Shown: positions 17,842-26,604, numbered from the stretch's first letter. The stretch: 64,000 nucleotides of DNA from Desertibacillus haloalkaliphilus (GCF_019039105.1 NZ_JAHPIV010000009.1:124001-188000); one strand, 5' to 3'. The notes: generated from the sequence alone by a model not told the origin. Translations and numbers: made by a program.

Positions 17842-18792
17842 ATGGAAATTCATTTTTTAGGTACAGGGGCAGGTGTACCCTCGACAGGTCGAAATGTGAG
17901 TTCGATTGCGATCCGGTTCTTACAACAGAACGGAAGCGTATGGATGATTGATTGTGGCGAAGCGACACAGCATCAAATATTACGTTCGCCACTGAAATTA
18001 AGCAAGCTTGAAAAAATTTTTATTACCCACCTTCATGGGGATCATATTTTTGGGTTACCAGGGCTGCTTGGGAGTCGCTCCTTTCAAGGTAGCACACGCC
18101 CGTTAACCATTTATGGTCCAAAAGGAATTAAAGCATTTATCGATGCTGCTCTTACCGTTTCTGGTACGTATATTGCGTACCCACTTTCGATTGTTGAAGT
18201 GAGTGAAGGCGGAACATTGTTTACAGATGAACAGGTGAGTGTTGAGTGTGTGAAACTCTCTCATGGCATTGATAATTTTGGCTACCGTATTCAAGAAACC
18301 GATCAACCAGGGGCGTTAGATACCGAACGACTCATGTCTTTAGGGATTCAACCAGGTCCAGTCTATCGCCGATTAAAAAATGGTGAATCGATCCGTTTAG
18401 AGAATGGTCAAATGATCAATGGCAAGGATTTTATTGGAGAGACAAAGCGTGGCAGAGTGATTGCCGTCACTGGGGATACCAAGCCGTGTGAGGCGGTTGT
18501 GAGCTTGGCTGAAAACGCTGATGTCCTTGTCCATGAGGCGACCTTTGCAAAAGAAGAAGCTCGTCATGCGAGTGAATTTAATCATTCCACGACGGTAGAT
18601 GCTGCACGAGCAGCGAAGGAAGCGAATGCTCACACGCTCATACTAACTCACATTAGCTCAAGGTATCAAGAGGACGCATGGAATCTTATTAATGAGGCAA
18701 AGCAATTATTTTCAAATAGTTATTTAGCAGAAGATCTCTGGGTATATTGTTTGCGAGCAAAGCATAAAAACGAGATGAATGAGCCAAATTAA
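17842..18792 (+). CDS. rnz: Ribonuclease Z (tRNA 3' endonuclease)
   Basis: RNase Z trims the 3' ends of tRNA precursors that lack an encoded CCA. The metallo-beta-lactamase signature THLHGDH (about residue 61) supplies zinc ligands; further ligands are in LSHG, TGDTKP and LTHISSRY. At 316 residues it matches the long bacterial enzyme with its flexible arm (about 150-210). The start MEIHFLGTGAG is the family's usual opening, so the ATG at 17842 is used; a GTG at 17836 is closer to AAGGAG and cannot be excluded. Confidence 0.93.
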   Translation: MEIHFLGTGAGVPSTGRNVSSIAIRFLQQNGSVWMIDCGEATQHQILRSPLKLSKLEKIFITHLHGDHIFGLPGLLGSRSFQGSTRPLTIYGPKGIKAFIDAALTVSGTYIAYPLSIVEVSEGGTLFTDEQVSVECVKLSHGIDNFGYRIQETDQPGALDTERLMSLGIQPGPVYRRLKNGESIRLENGQMINGKDFIGETKRGRVIAVTGDTKPCEAVVSLAENADVLVHEATFAKEEARHASEFNHSTTVDAARAAKEANAHTLILTHISSRYQEDAWNLINEAKQLFSNSYLAEDLWVYCLRAKHKNEMNEPN

Positions 18793-18836
18793 TACCATTC
18801 ATACCTCAATATGAAAAAAAGCGAGGAGGAATTGGT

Positions 18837-19097
18837 ATGGCAACTCACGAGCAAATAGAATTTTATTTAGAAAAAGTGAATCAAACGATTAGTCATGCTG
18901 AAGAGCAGCTACAGCAAGCGAAACAAGTGCAACCGGGTGACCCTGTTGATTATGCGGAGGCACAGGGGCAACTGACAAAAGTGGATGAAGAATTGGAACA
19001 GATCTTACGTAGTGCGACACCCGAACAACGAGAACAACTCGAGCGAGCCCAACAGCGGCTTCGTCAAACACAAAATCATATGATTTTACGGATGTAG
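18837..19097 (+). CDS. ytzC: YtzC-like DUF2524 protein
   Basis: This 86-residue helical, Gln/Glu-rich protein resembles YtzC (DUF2524) in its MATHEQI-type start, paired helices and the REQLERAQQRLRQTQNHMI end. It probably forms a small helical hairpin. The function is unknown. A strong GCGAGGAGG ribosome site and the terminator behind it show a real gene. Confidence 0.78.
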   Translation: MATHEQIEFYLEKVNQTISHAEEQLQQAKQVQPGDPVDYAEAQGQLTKVDEELEQILRSATPEQREQLERAQQRLRQTQNHMILRM

Positions 19098-19100
19098 ATA

Positions 19101-19134
19101 GAAAAAGTAAAGGCGAAATCGCCTTTACTTTTTC
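19101..19134. terminator. Bidirectional terminator
   Basis: A 15-bp perfect stem containing AAAGGCG/CGCCTTT, flanked by A5 and T5, serves ytzC and the convergent yjcZ-like gene. Confidence 0.85.
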
Positions 19135-19163
19135 TCATTTATCCGTCTTTTTAATTGATTTTT

Positions 19164-19250
19164 TTAATACGTGTAAGCAGACCCAATGATAATTAGTAAA
19201 ATGAACAATACAACAATTAACGCAAAGCCTCCACCGTAATAATGTGCCAT
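19164..19250 (-). CDS. YjcZ-family sporulation mini-protein (28 residues)
   Basis: A 28-codon frame encodes MAHYYGGGFALIVV followed by a single hydrophobic helix ending IIIGSAYTY. This Tyr/Gly start plus short membrane helix is the hallmark of the YjcZ/YczM sporulation peptides of Bacillaceae. AAGGAGG lies 8 nt upstream. It is too short to score by codon use; identification rests on the motif, ribosome site and its place opposite a shared terminator. Confidence 0.8.
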   Translation of the reverse strand: MAHYYGGGFALIVVLFILLIIIGSAYTY

Positions 19251-19397
19251 GTGGAAAACCTCCTTAACCCAAGATCATTTTACACTACTACTGTATGCCT
19301 GATAGTTAGGGATGATTGGGCAGTTGTCCTACTTATAAAAAATTAAAGTCAAAAGATTATAATGATGTAATGTTCCTGCTTTAGTTTTTTTAGGCCG

Positions 19398-19422
19398 TTC
19401 GCTTGTTTGTCTAGCGAATTTT
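19398..19422 (+). other. Terminator-like hairpin in the leader of the ABC-F gene
   Basis: TTCGCT and AGCGAA pair around a 9-nt loop and are followed by TTTT, about 48 nt before the start codon. It could attenuate transcription into the gene; the stem is short. Confidence 0.35.
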
Positions 19423-19469
19423 AGTAAAATGAAGAAAGGACGACAAAGCTTGAAGGCAGGAGTGTATCG

Positions 19470-21380
19470 ATGAATATCTTAACAGTAGAACAACTTACAA
19501 AATCGTTTGGAGATAAAGTTTTATTCGATCAGTTATCGTTGACAGTTGCTGAACAACAAAGGATCGGTTTAATTGGCATAAATGGAACAGGGAAGTCGAC
19601 GTTATTAAAAGTGATTGCTGGCATCGAAACAGCAGATGCTGGTGTCATAGATCATCCAAGACAGTTTCATATCGAATACTTGCCACAGAATCCAGAGTTT
19701 CGGGAAGATTCAACCGTTTTAGAGGAAGTGTTTTTTGGTGACACACCACTAATGACATTATTTAGGACGTATGAACAAGCATTAGCTGAACTCGAAGACG
19801 ATCCTACAAGTGAAGCGAAACAGAACACCTTGTTTTCGTTGCAACAAAAGATGGATGCACAGCAAGCATGGGATGCTAATACAAGTGCAAAGATAATTTT
19901 GACAAAGCTAGGTATTGAGGATTTTTCAAAGCGTGTGTACGATCTTTCAGGTGGACAAAAAAAGCGAGTAGCGATTGCGAAAGCGTTAATCCAGCAAGCC
20001 GATTTGTTAATTTTAGATGAGCCGACAAACCATTTGGATAATCAAACCATTGAGTGGTTAGAGGACTATTTATCAACCTATAAAGGCTCCTTATTAACGG
20101 TGACCCATGATCGTTACTTTTTGAATCGTGTTGCGAACCGGATCATCGAGTTAGACCAAGGACGCCTCTATAGTTATGAAGGGAATTATCAAGTCTTTTT
20201 GGAGAAAAAAGCTGAACGCGAAGCGCGTGAAGCCTCAATGGAACAAAAACGGCAAAATTTACTTCGAAAAGAAATTGCTTGGTTAAAACGAGGCGCAAAG
20301 GCGCGAACAACAAAACAAAAAGCAAGAATTCAGAGAGTTGAACAACTGAAAGCAGAAGAAGGGCCACGTCAGTCAGAGCAAGTCGATGTAGCCATCGGTT
20401 CACAGCGATTAGGTAAAAAAGTGATAGAGATCAACGAGGTTGAAAAAGCGATTGACGGTCGTACTTTGATTGATCAGTTCAGTTATTTAGTCTTACCGAA
20501 TGATCGGATCGGTATTATTGGACCGAATGGAAGTGGGAAAACAACCTTGCTAAATATGATTGCAGGGAAAGTCAAACCCGATTCTGGAGAGATCGATATT
20601 GGGCCGACGGTGAAAATTGGGTATTATACGCAGGAGAGCCAAGAACTTGATGAGAACCTACGTGTGATTGAATACATTAAAGAAGTAGCAGAAGTCATTT
20701 ATACGAAAGACGGGCAAGCGATCACCGCCGCGCAAATGTTAGAGCGTTTTCTGTTTTCAAGACATGCACAATGGACGAAGATTTCCAAGCTTTCTGGTGG
20801 TGAGAAGCGAAGGCTTTATTTACTACGAATCTTGATGTCTGAACCGAATGTGTTGTTTCTTGATGAACCGACCAATGACCTTGATACCGAAACGTTATCG
20901 GTCTTAGAAGATTACCTCGAACAGTTCCCTGGTGCGGTTATAACGGTTTCACATGACCGTTATTTCTTAGATCGTTCAGTGGATCACTTATTTGCTTTTG
21001 AAGGGAATGGATCGATTCGTCATTTTTATGGAAGTTATTCCGACTATATTGAAGAAAAGAAGCAACAAGAAAAAGAAGCGAGTGCTCAGAAGAAAGTAAG
21101 TAGCGAACACGAAAAGGTCCGTGTGAAAGAGACACGTCAGAAAAAACTGTCTTACAAGCAGAAGCGCGAGTGGGAGGATATTCAACAGCAAATCGAACTG
21201 TTAGAGCAGCGCAGTGAGGAATTAAAGGCTGAAATTGAAAACGTAGGAAGTGACTTTGAAAAAGCCAATGGACTATATGAAGAACAACAGAAGGTAGATG
21301 ATGAATTAGAACAAGCGATTGAACGTTGGGCAGAGCTATCTGAACTAATAGAAAAGCTTGAGCAGAACGAGTCCGTGTAA
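19470..21380 (+). CDS. yfmR: ABC-F ATPase, YfmR/Uup type
   Basis: This 636-residue soluble protein has two ABC domains without membrane segments. Walker A motifs are GINGTGKST (about 36) and GPNGSGKTT (about 351); signatures are LSGGQKKR and LSGGEKRR; Walker B motifs are LLILDEPTNHLD and LFLDEPTNDLD. Between the domains is the basic P-site tRNA-interaction linker. The C-terminus (about 540-636) is a coiled coil as in Uup and YfmR. These factors rescue ribosomes stalled at difficult sequences such as polyproline. It is not of the antibiotic-resistance type by architecture. Confidence 0.9.
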   Translation: MNILTVEQLTKSFGDKVLFDQLSLTVAEQQRIGLIGINGTGKSTLLKVIAGIETADAGVIDHPRQFHIEYLPQNPEFREDSTVLEEVFFGDTPLMTLFRTYEQALAELEDDPTSEAKQNTLFSLQQKMDAQQAWDANTSAKIILTKLGIEDFSKRVYDLSGGQKKRVAIAKALIQQADLLILDEPTNHLDNQTIEWLEDYLSTYKGSLLTVTHDRYFLNRVANRIIELDQGRLYSYEGNYQVFLEKKAEREAREASMEQKRQNLLRKEIAWLKRGAKARTTKQKARIQRVEQLKAEEGPRQSEQVDVAIGSQRLGKKVIEINEVEKAIDGRTLIDQFSYLVLPNDRIGIIGPNGSGKTTLLNMIAGKVKPDSGEIDIGPTVKIGYYTQESQELDENLRVIEYIKEVAEVIYTKDGQAITAAQMLERFLFSRHAQWTKISKLSGGEKRRLYLLRILMSEPNVLFLDEPTNDLDTETLSVLEDYLEQFPGAVITVSHDRYFLDRSVDHLFAFEGNGSIRHFYGSYSDYIEEKKQQEKEASAQKKVSSEHEKVRVKETRQKKLSYKQKREWEDIQQQIELLEQRSEELKAEIENVGSDFEKANGLYEEQQKVDDELEQAIERWAELSELIEKLEQNESV

Positions 21381-21429
21381 ACGATCGATGCGCTTACATG
21401 GATGGTCAACGTATTCGCGAAACGATCGT

Positions 21430-21516
21430 GAGAGACATGAACCTACAACTCTATTGTAGTTGGATCAAAGCGAATCATCTCTATTGAGAGATGATAGTTC
21501 TGTTGTCAACGTCAGC
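21430..21516 (+). other. Structured leader or 3' RNA with two hairpins
   Basis: The 233-bp gap between yfmR and the aminotransferase has three successive hairpins: CTACAA-loop-TTGTAG near 21432, a perfect 9-bp ATCATCTCT-ATTG-AGAGATGAT near 21475, and the terminator at 21517. The arrangement resembles a leader RNA that ends in an intrinsic terminator, but I recognise no riboswitch class. Confidence 0.4.
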
Positions 21517-21546
21517 AAAAACTCCTGTAGATAAGCAGGAGTTTTT
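21517..21546 (+). terminator. Terminator before the aminotransferase gene
   Basis: A perfect 11-bp stem (AAAAACTCCTG/CAGGAGTTTTT) with an 8-nt loop ends in a T run. Confidence 0.8.
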
Positions 21547-21613
21547 GTTGTTTTATGGAATTAAATATACGTATAGACGAACAATGAATGAGTGAGGAAG
21601 GAGTAATAGGCAT

Positions 21614-22798
21614 ATGAAAACGGAGCTCAATCCACCAGAACGAACGTTGATGGGACCAGGACCAAGTGATGTCCATCCGCGAGTGTTGCGTGCGATGACA
21701 ACACCGCTATTGGGGCATTTAGATCCTGCTTTTCTAACCTTGATGAATGAAACAATGGAATTATTACGAGAGGTATATCAAACGAATCATCAAGTGACGA
21801 TCCCGATGTCAGGAACAGGTAGTGCAGGTATGGAAACGATATTTGTTAATTTAGTTGAACCAGGCGACACCGTCATTGTCGGAGTCAATGGGTTATTTGG
21901 AACTCGGATGGTTGATGTTGCCGAGCGGTGCGGGGCAACCGTTGTCTCTGTATCCGCAGATTGGGGTGATACTATAGAACCAGCTGCGATTGAAAAGGCT
22001 TTAGAGGAACATCCTCAAGCAAAGCTGGTCGCTGTCGTTCATGCAGAAACATCAACAGGGGTAAGGCAACCATTGCAGCAAATTAGTGAGATTGTTCACC
22101 GCCATAACAGTTTATTTGTCTGTGACATGGTCACTTCTCTAGGTGGAATCCCGACAGACATCGATAAACTGCAAATTGATGCTGCTTATAGTGGAACACA
22201 AAAATGTTTAAGTGCTCCTCCTGGATTGGCGCCTGTGACGTTAAGTGAGCAAGCTGTTGATGTGATTAGGAATCGCAAGACGAAGGTACAAAGCTGGTAC
22301 CTTGATCTTTCTATGATTCAAAACTATTGGAGTGATGAACGCTCGTATCATCATACGGCACCAATTACGATGATTTATGCCCTTAGAGAATCATTACGAT
22401 TGATTACGGAAGAAGGTGTAGATCAAGTATTTGATCGTCATAAGCGTAATGGATTAGCCCTTCATGACGGACTTGAAGCAATGGGATTAGAATTACTCGT
22501 CGATAAGGAGTATCGTCTCTATCAATTAACCTCTGTTTGCATTCCGGAAGGGGTTAATGATACACAAGTCAGAAAGGATTTATTAGACGATTATGGACTC
22601 GAGATTGGTGGTGGATTAGGAGAATTAAAAGGGAAGGTTTGGAGAATTGGGTTAATGGGCTATAATGCAAACCCTAACAAAGTCACCTTAGTGCTCACGG
22701 CACTGGGATCAGCGTTACGAAAACAAGGTGTAGACGTGAACGTGGCGGCCGGGATCGAAGCGGCTGACCGTGCATTTGAACAGCCAGTTGCAAAGTGA
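21614..22798 (+). CDS. Class V aminotransferase, alanine/serine-glyoxylate type
   Basis: This 394-residue PLP enzyme belongs to the alanine-glyoxylate/serine-glyoxylate/PucG group. It has the GPGPSDVHPRVL start, GTGSAGME cofactor loop, D in VCDMVTSLGG and the PLP lysine in SGTQKCLSAPPG (about 197). Such enzymes transfer amino groups to glyoxylate or related oxo acids. No purine-catabolic genes are near, so a PucG role is not supported by context. It is probably transcribed alone, with a structured leader and a terminator. Confidence 0.85.
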   Translation: MKTELNPPERTLMGPGPSDVHPRVLRAMTTPLLGHLDPAFLTLMNETMELLREVYQTNHQVTIPMSGTGSAGMETIFVNLVEPGDTVIVGVNGLFGTRMVDVAERCGATVVSVSADWGDTIEPAAIEKALEEHPQAKLVAVVHAETSTGVRQPLQQISEIVHRHNSLFVCDMVTSLGGIPTDIDKLQIDAAYSGTQKCLSAPPGLAPVTLSEQAVDVIRNRKTKVQSWYLDLSMIQNYWSDERSYHHTAPITMIYALRESLRLITEEGVDQVFDRHKRNGLALHDGLEAMGLELLVDKEYRLYQLTSVCIPEGVNDTQVRKDLLDDYGLEIGGGLGELKGKVWRIGLMGYNANPNKVTLVLTALGSALRKQGVDVNVAAGIEAADRAFEQPVAK

Positions 22799-22810
22799 TA
22801 GACTTTTTTT

Positions 22811-22842
22811 AACCTACTAGTCATCGTACTGGTAGGTTTTTT
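22811..22842 (+). terminator. Terminator after the aminotransferase gene
   Basis: A 10-bp stem with one G-U pair (AACCTACTAG/CTGGTAGGTT) is followed by six T residues. Confidence 0.8.
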
Positions 22843-22885
22843 ATCGTAATAAAATTTTAGTTGATCAATTATCCTTGGAGGAGAT

Positions 22886-23191
22886 ATGAAAGAATTACAA
22901 CAAGCTGAAGTCAATGAGAAAATGGCGAACAACTTTAGTGTTTTTTATTTTTATACTCCGTTATGCGGTACGTGTAAAATGGCAACGAAAATGATTACTG
23001 TCGTAGAGCAACTGATACATGATGTAGGCTTTTTTGCTTGTAACATTAATACAATGCCTGAGATTACGAATCAATTGAAGATTAAGAGTGTCCCTTATCT
23101 AGTTTTAATTGATCACGGGGAAGTGATTGCTGACGTGTATGCGTTTAAGTCAGTAGGTGACATCTATCAATTGATAAAATCTCATGTTTAA
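22886..23191 (+). CDS. ytpP: Thioredoxin-like protein, YtpP type
   Basis: This 101-residue single-domain thioredoxin fold has redox pair Cys27/Cys30 in TPLCGTCKMA, and the cis-proline motif KSVPYLVL. The acidic, short N-terminus and CGTC active site match B. subtilis YtpP. It is cytoplasmic and probably reduces disulfides or bacillithiolated targets. It stands in a thiol-redox group with brxA and a TlpA-like protein downstream. The start ATG has GGAGGAG. Confidence 0.85.
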   Translation: MKELQQAEVNEKMANNFSVFYFYTPLCGTCKMATKMITVVEQLIHDVGFFACNINTMPEITNQLKIKSVPYLVLIDHGEVIADVYAFKSVGDIYQLIKSHV

Positions 23192-23246
23192 ACGTCATTT
23201 GTAGCGGAAAAAGAAAAATAACCGTAACGTTAAAAGGGGGATGACA

Positions 23247-23399
23247 ATGAGAAACAAGATTTCGAAAAAAGAGAGCTACGCCTGGGAACAGTTTGCTAAA
23301 CGAGCTGCGATTCCAGTGACGGATGAACAAGCGCGAATGAACGATGAAGGTTCAATGTTCCCGGTTCATTTCTATAATCGCTATTGCCAACAAGGGTAG
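23247..23399 (+). CDS. Small hypothetical protein, 50 residues
   Basis: A 50-codon frame opens MRNKISKKESYAWEQFAKRA and ends with YNRYCQQG. It has an AAAGGGGG ribosome site 6 nt upstream of the chosen ATG (an in-frame ATG at 23241 touches that site). The composition is hydrophilic and aromatic with one Cys. I do not recognise it. Its strong ribosome site and place between redox genes support expression. Confidence 0.5.
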   Translation: MRNKISKKESYAWEQFAKRAAIPVTDEQARMNDEGSMFPVHFYNRYCQQG

Positions 23400-23451
23400 G
23401 AAGATGAGCGAATGAAGTCGTGACTGGCAAGCGGGGGAGGGGAGGGGACTC

Positions 23452-23481
23452 TTGATTTGCTTTTTCAGTCGTTCCTATAGT
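23452..23481 (+). promoter_or_regulatory. Sigma-A promoter of brxA
   Basis: TTGATT and TATAGT are separated by 18 nt; the leader is about 35 nt long before the AGGAGGA ribosome site. Confidence 0.55.
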
Positions 23482-23519
23482 ATGCTTTTCTAAATAAAGG
23501 TAATGAGGAGGAACGTTTA

Positions 23520-23954
23520 ATGTCAATGCATTATGAAGATTATATGAAACAAATCGTTCAGCCGATGCGTGAGGAATTAACGCAAGCGGGTGTGAAGGAA
23601 TTAACAACTGAAGCTGACGTGGAAGCGTTTATGAATGAAGTGACAGGAACAACACTAGTTGTTGTTAATTCTGTGTGTGGGTGTGCTGCAGGCCTTGCTC
23701 GACCGGCAGCAGTGTCTTCACTTAATCATGAAGTGACACCAGACCAAATCGTAACAGTTTTTGCTGGACAAGATAAAGAGGCAACTGCCAAGATGCGTAC
23801 CTACTTTGAGGGTTATCCACCATCTTCCCCATCAATGGCCTTATTAAAAGGGAAAGAGGTTGTTCACTTTATTCCTCGTGAAGAGATTGAAGATCGCTCG
23901 TTAGAGGAAATTCTTGAAAACATAACAACAAGTTATGACAAGTATTGCAAGTAA
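23520..23954 (+). CDS. brxA: Bacilliredoxin BrxA (YphP)
   Basis: This 144-residue protein has the CGC active site in VVNSVCGCAAGLARPAA (Cys53, Cys55) that defines the bacilliredoxins. The opening MSMHYEDYMKQIVQPM and the ending HFIPREEIE resemble BrxA (YphP) more than BrxB (YqiW). It takes bacillithiol off protein thiols after oxidative stress, the low-G+C counterpart of glutaredoxin. Its own promoter and ribosome site are visible. Neighbours are thioredoxin-fold proteins. Confidence 0.95.
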   Translation: MSMHYEDYMKQIVQPMREELTQAGVKELTTEADVEAFMNEVTGTTLVVVNSVCGCAAGLARPAAVSSLNHEVTPDQIVTVFAGQDKEATAKMRTYFEGYPPSSPSMALLKGKEVVHFIPREEIEDRSLEEILENITTSYDKYCK

Positions 23955-24003
23955 TTTTTGATTAAGGCCGATTTATACTGGTAACGAAGAGGAGAAGATT
24001 GTC

Positions 24004-24423
24004 ATGCAGGCACCACCTTTTACATTGCGAGAATACCACACGGATACGTACAAATCGCTCTCAGATTATAAAGGTCAGGCTGTGATGGTGACTTTTTGGG
24101 CTTCTTGGTGTCCGGACTCAATTAGAGATTTAGCACAAAAGGCACAATTCTATCAATCAATGCAAACGGACAAGCTTGCTTTTTTAACGATTAATGTGAC
24201 CGGTCGTGAAGGGCACGATGAAGATGGAGCAACGTTTATCAAGGAGCACAACTATACGTTCCCTGTTTTGTTTGATGAAGGAACAAAGGTTTATGACAGG
24301 TACCGGTGCATGGGGGTACCGACGACTGTGTTAATCAATGAACAGCAAGAGATTGTTGCAACTTATAATGATCGTGCCGCGTTTATCGATATCATCAAAG
24401 GTGTTGGTAAACTGATTGAATAA
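24004..24423 (+). CDS. TlpA/ResA-like thioredoxin-fold protein with a CPDS active site
   Basis: This 139-residue protein has the TlpA-type core: FWASWCPDS at the active site (Cys36), the long insertion with HDEDGATF, and the cis-Pro motif MGVPTTVLI. The resolving cysteine of CxxC is Ser39, so it is monothiol at this site; another Cys102 lies just before the cis-proline. No signal peptide or lipobox is present, so unlike ResA it should be cytoplasmic. A one-Cys peroxidase- or bacillithiol-linked role is possible but unproven. A terminator follows. Confidence 0.78.
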   Translation: MQAPPFTLREYHTDTYKSLSDYKGQAVMVTFWASWCPDSIRDLAQKAQFYQSMQTDKLAFLTINVTGREGHDEDGATFIKEHNYTFPVLFDEGTKVYDRYRCMGVPTTVLINEQQEIVATYNDRAAFIDIIKGVGKLIE

Positions 24424-24428
24424 GAAGG

Positions 24429-24463
24429 GATCAGCGCTAGCAGATGCTGGCGCTGATCTTTTT
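24429..24463 (+). terminator. Terminator after the TlpA-like gene
   Basis: A 14-bp stem with one G-U pair (GATCAGCGCTAGCA/TGCTGGCGCTGATC) is followed by T5. Confidence 0.85.
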
Positions 24464-24525
24464 GATTGTAGGGTGTGTGAAAGCGAATCAATTTTGCAGT
24501 TAAATCAAGCTTTGGGAATGGTTAG

Positions 24526-25254
24526 TTAAAATGGACTTTTAGCGTTTTTAACGACATCAATCAGAGCATCAGCATTTGGAAAATTGTAATCGCTGTATTG
24601 TCGAATGACTTTGTCTACATCGTATGGAACACGTTCAATTGTTACTTTGAATCGCTCGTCTACGACTTCTACAATGGCATATGATGCCTGTGGAAGTCCG
24701 TCGAATGGAAGGCCGACACTGCCTAGATTAGCATAGCATTTACCGTTAAAATAACGTACATATGGTAAATGAATATGTGCGTAAATGTATAGATCATGAC
24801 TGCTGTTATTTATTAACTTTTCTTGTAATTGATCGGGTGGCGTATCTGGCAAGACAACATCAAAAAGACTGTTCGGTGTTGCGTGGAACGCATGGAGGCT
24901 TCGATTACTTGTTAATGGTAACTCTAACTCGGTAGGGAGTGAAGCTAAGTAATTGATGTCATCTTGATCGAGATGAGAAACTGTCCAGTCGCGCTCAGCA
25001 TTCATCATTGTTAACGCTTTATCTGGGACTTCACCTTCCTTGACACCGCGAACAACCCACTCATCTGCATTTCCTTTTATTACTTTTGTCTCTAGGGACC
25101 TAATTAATTGCAGGGATCGCTTCGGTTCGGGTCCACGATAACAAAGATCTCCTAAAACAATAATCTCATCAACGTTTTGCCTTCTGATGTCCGCAAGTAC
25201 AGATTCTAGGGCAATAGCATTTCCGTGGATATCAGAAATAAATGCCAATTTCAT
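24526..25254 (-). CDS. Calcineurin-like metallophosphoesterase (YfcE-like)
   Basis: This 242-residue enzyme shows the full metal-binding set: ISDIHGN at the N-terminus, VLGDLCYRGP, KGNADEW, a late HAFHATP and YAHIHLPY. These define the calcineurin-like phosphoesterases, close to the YfcE/protein-phosphatase-like group with GNAD in place of GNHE. The substrate cannot be told from the sequence. It is a single gene, convergent with the TlpA-like gene and divergent from the CvfC homologue. Confidence 0.85.
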   Translation of the reverse strand: MKLAFISDIHGNAIALESVLADIRRQNVDEIIVLGDLCYRGPEPKRSLQLIRSLETKVIKGNADEWVVRGVKEGEVPDKALTMMNAERDWTVSHLDQDDINYLASLPTELELPLTSNRSLHAFHATPNSLFDVVLPDTPPDQLQEKLINNSSHDLYIYAHIHLPYVRYFNGKCYANLGSVGLPFDGLPQASYAIVEVVDERFKVTIERVPYDVDKVIRQYSDYNFPNADALIDVVKNAKSPF

Positions 25255-25404
25255 GTTATCATCACTCCTTCAATTTTTCTTAATGGACATAAGTATATCA
25301 ACTTCAATTAGTAGAAGTACAGAATCACCTATGATAAAATCATTAACACAGTACAAATATTGGTAAACAGCGAATGGATCGCTTCCTTTGAAAGGAGAAT
25401 AACG

Positions 25405-26553
25405 ATGGAAATTAAATCAATTGAGCCTACACCAAGCCCGAATACAATGAAGTTAACGCTAGATGAACATTTACCGCAAGGGAGTAGCAATAACTATACC
25501 GCAAAGAATATTTCAGAGGCGCCGAGCTATATTAAGGAGCTCTTTGAGATTGAAGGTGTTAAAGGGATTTACCATGTGGCAGATTTTTTAGCGATTGAGC
25601 GTCATCCAAAAGTGGATTGGAAAGTGATTTTACCTCAAGTGCGAGAAGTATTCGGAGAGGCTAGTGATGAGGAAACCAACCAAGAGGTCAATCAGGCCTC
25701 AACCGAAGACGGGTTTGGGGAAGTTCACGTCTTTTTACAGATGTTTAAAGGAATTCCGATGCAAATTAAATTAACAACGGCTGACCAAGAAGTTCGCGAA
25801 GGCTTGCCGGAACGGTTTTCAAAAGCTTCGTTTCGAGTTCAAGAAACGGCAGATAATCTAGTGATGGAACGTCAATGGGTAGAGCAAGGTGTTCGATACG
25901 GTGATCTTGATGAAGTGGCGAAAGAAGTAGCTGAGGAAGTATCCGCTTCTTATAGTGATGAACGTTTAGAGAGGTTAGTGTCAAAAGCGCTACAACAAGA
26001 GAGTGAAACAGATAATACGAATCAACCACGTTATAAAAAAGTGACATTAGGGATGCTTGATGTGCCTGATTGGAAAGAGAGATATGCAGCGCTTGAACAA
26101 ATGGACCCAACAGAAGAGGACCTTCCCGTGCTAGCGAAAGCGCTTGAGGATGAAAAAGCTTCGATTCGGCGCTTAGCGACAGTATATTTAGGTATGATTG
26201 AAAAGCCAGTTGTTTTGACGTACTTATATAAAGCTTTGAAAGATAGTTCAGTAACGGTAAAGAGAACGGCAGGGGATTGCTTATCAGATATTGGTGATAA
26301 AGATGCAATCGCACCTATGATTGAAGCACTGAAAGACAATAACAAGCTAGTCCGATGGCGAGCAGCGATGTTTTTATATGAAGTAGGTGACGAATCAGCG
26401 ATTAATGCCTTAAAGAAAGCGCAACATGACCCAGAATTTGAAGTAGCAATGCAAGCGCAAATGGCTTTAAAGCGAATTGAAGGTGGGGAAGAAGCAAAAG
26501 GGTCTGTTTGGAAACAAATGACAGAGCAGCGTTCCAAAACGAATGAACAATAG
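25405..26553 (+). CDS. CvfC-like protein: NifU-N-type domain plus HEAT repeats
   Basis: This 382-residue protein opens with a Nfu-N/scaffold-type domain (MEIKSIEPTPSPNTMKLTL, then the SEAPSYIKELFEIEGVKGIY segment) and closes with HEAT or PBS-lyase-type repeats (about 215-365, for example KALEDEKASIRRLATVYLG). This is the layout of the conserved virulence factor C family of Firmicutes. Its molecular role is unknown; the Nfu-like part hints at iron-sulfur handling but lacks the CxxC of true Nfu. The ATG is chosen because AAAGGAG lies 7 nt before it; the TTG at 25360 has no site. Confidence 0.82.
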   Translation: MEIKSIEPTPSPNTMKLTLDEHLPQGSSNNYTAKNISEAPSYIKELFEIEGVKGIYHVADFLAIERHPKVDWKVILPQVREVFGEASDEETNQEVNQASTEDGFGEVHVFLQMFKGIPMQIKLTTADQEVREGLPERFSKASFRVQETADNLVMERQWVEQGVRYGDLDEVAKEVAEEVSASYSDERLERLVSKALQQESETDNTNQPRYKKVTLGMLDVPDWKERYAALEQMDPTEEDLPVLAKALEDEKASIRRLATVYLGMIEKPVVLTYLYKALKDSSVTVKRTAGDCLSDIGDKDAIAPMIEALKDNNKLVRWRAAMFLYEVGDESAINALKKAQHDPEFEVAMQAQMALKRIEGGEEAKGSVWKQMTEQRSKTNEQ

Positions 26554-26565
26554 TCGTTGCAGCAA

Positions 26566-26604
26566 AAAGGAGGGGAGGAGACTGAGAATCCCTCCCTTTT
26601 TTTT
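26566..26604 (+). terminator. Terminator after the CvfC-like gene
   Basis: AAGGAGGG and CCCTCCCTT form the stem, followed by a run of T residues. Confidence 0.7.

Noticed and set aside
25766-26537. Two overlapping minus-strand frames of 168-182 codons within the CvfC-like gene
   Set aside because: They mirror the HEAT-repeat codon pattern, have low-complexity translations and no ribosome site.
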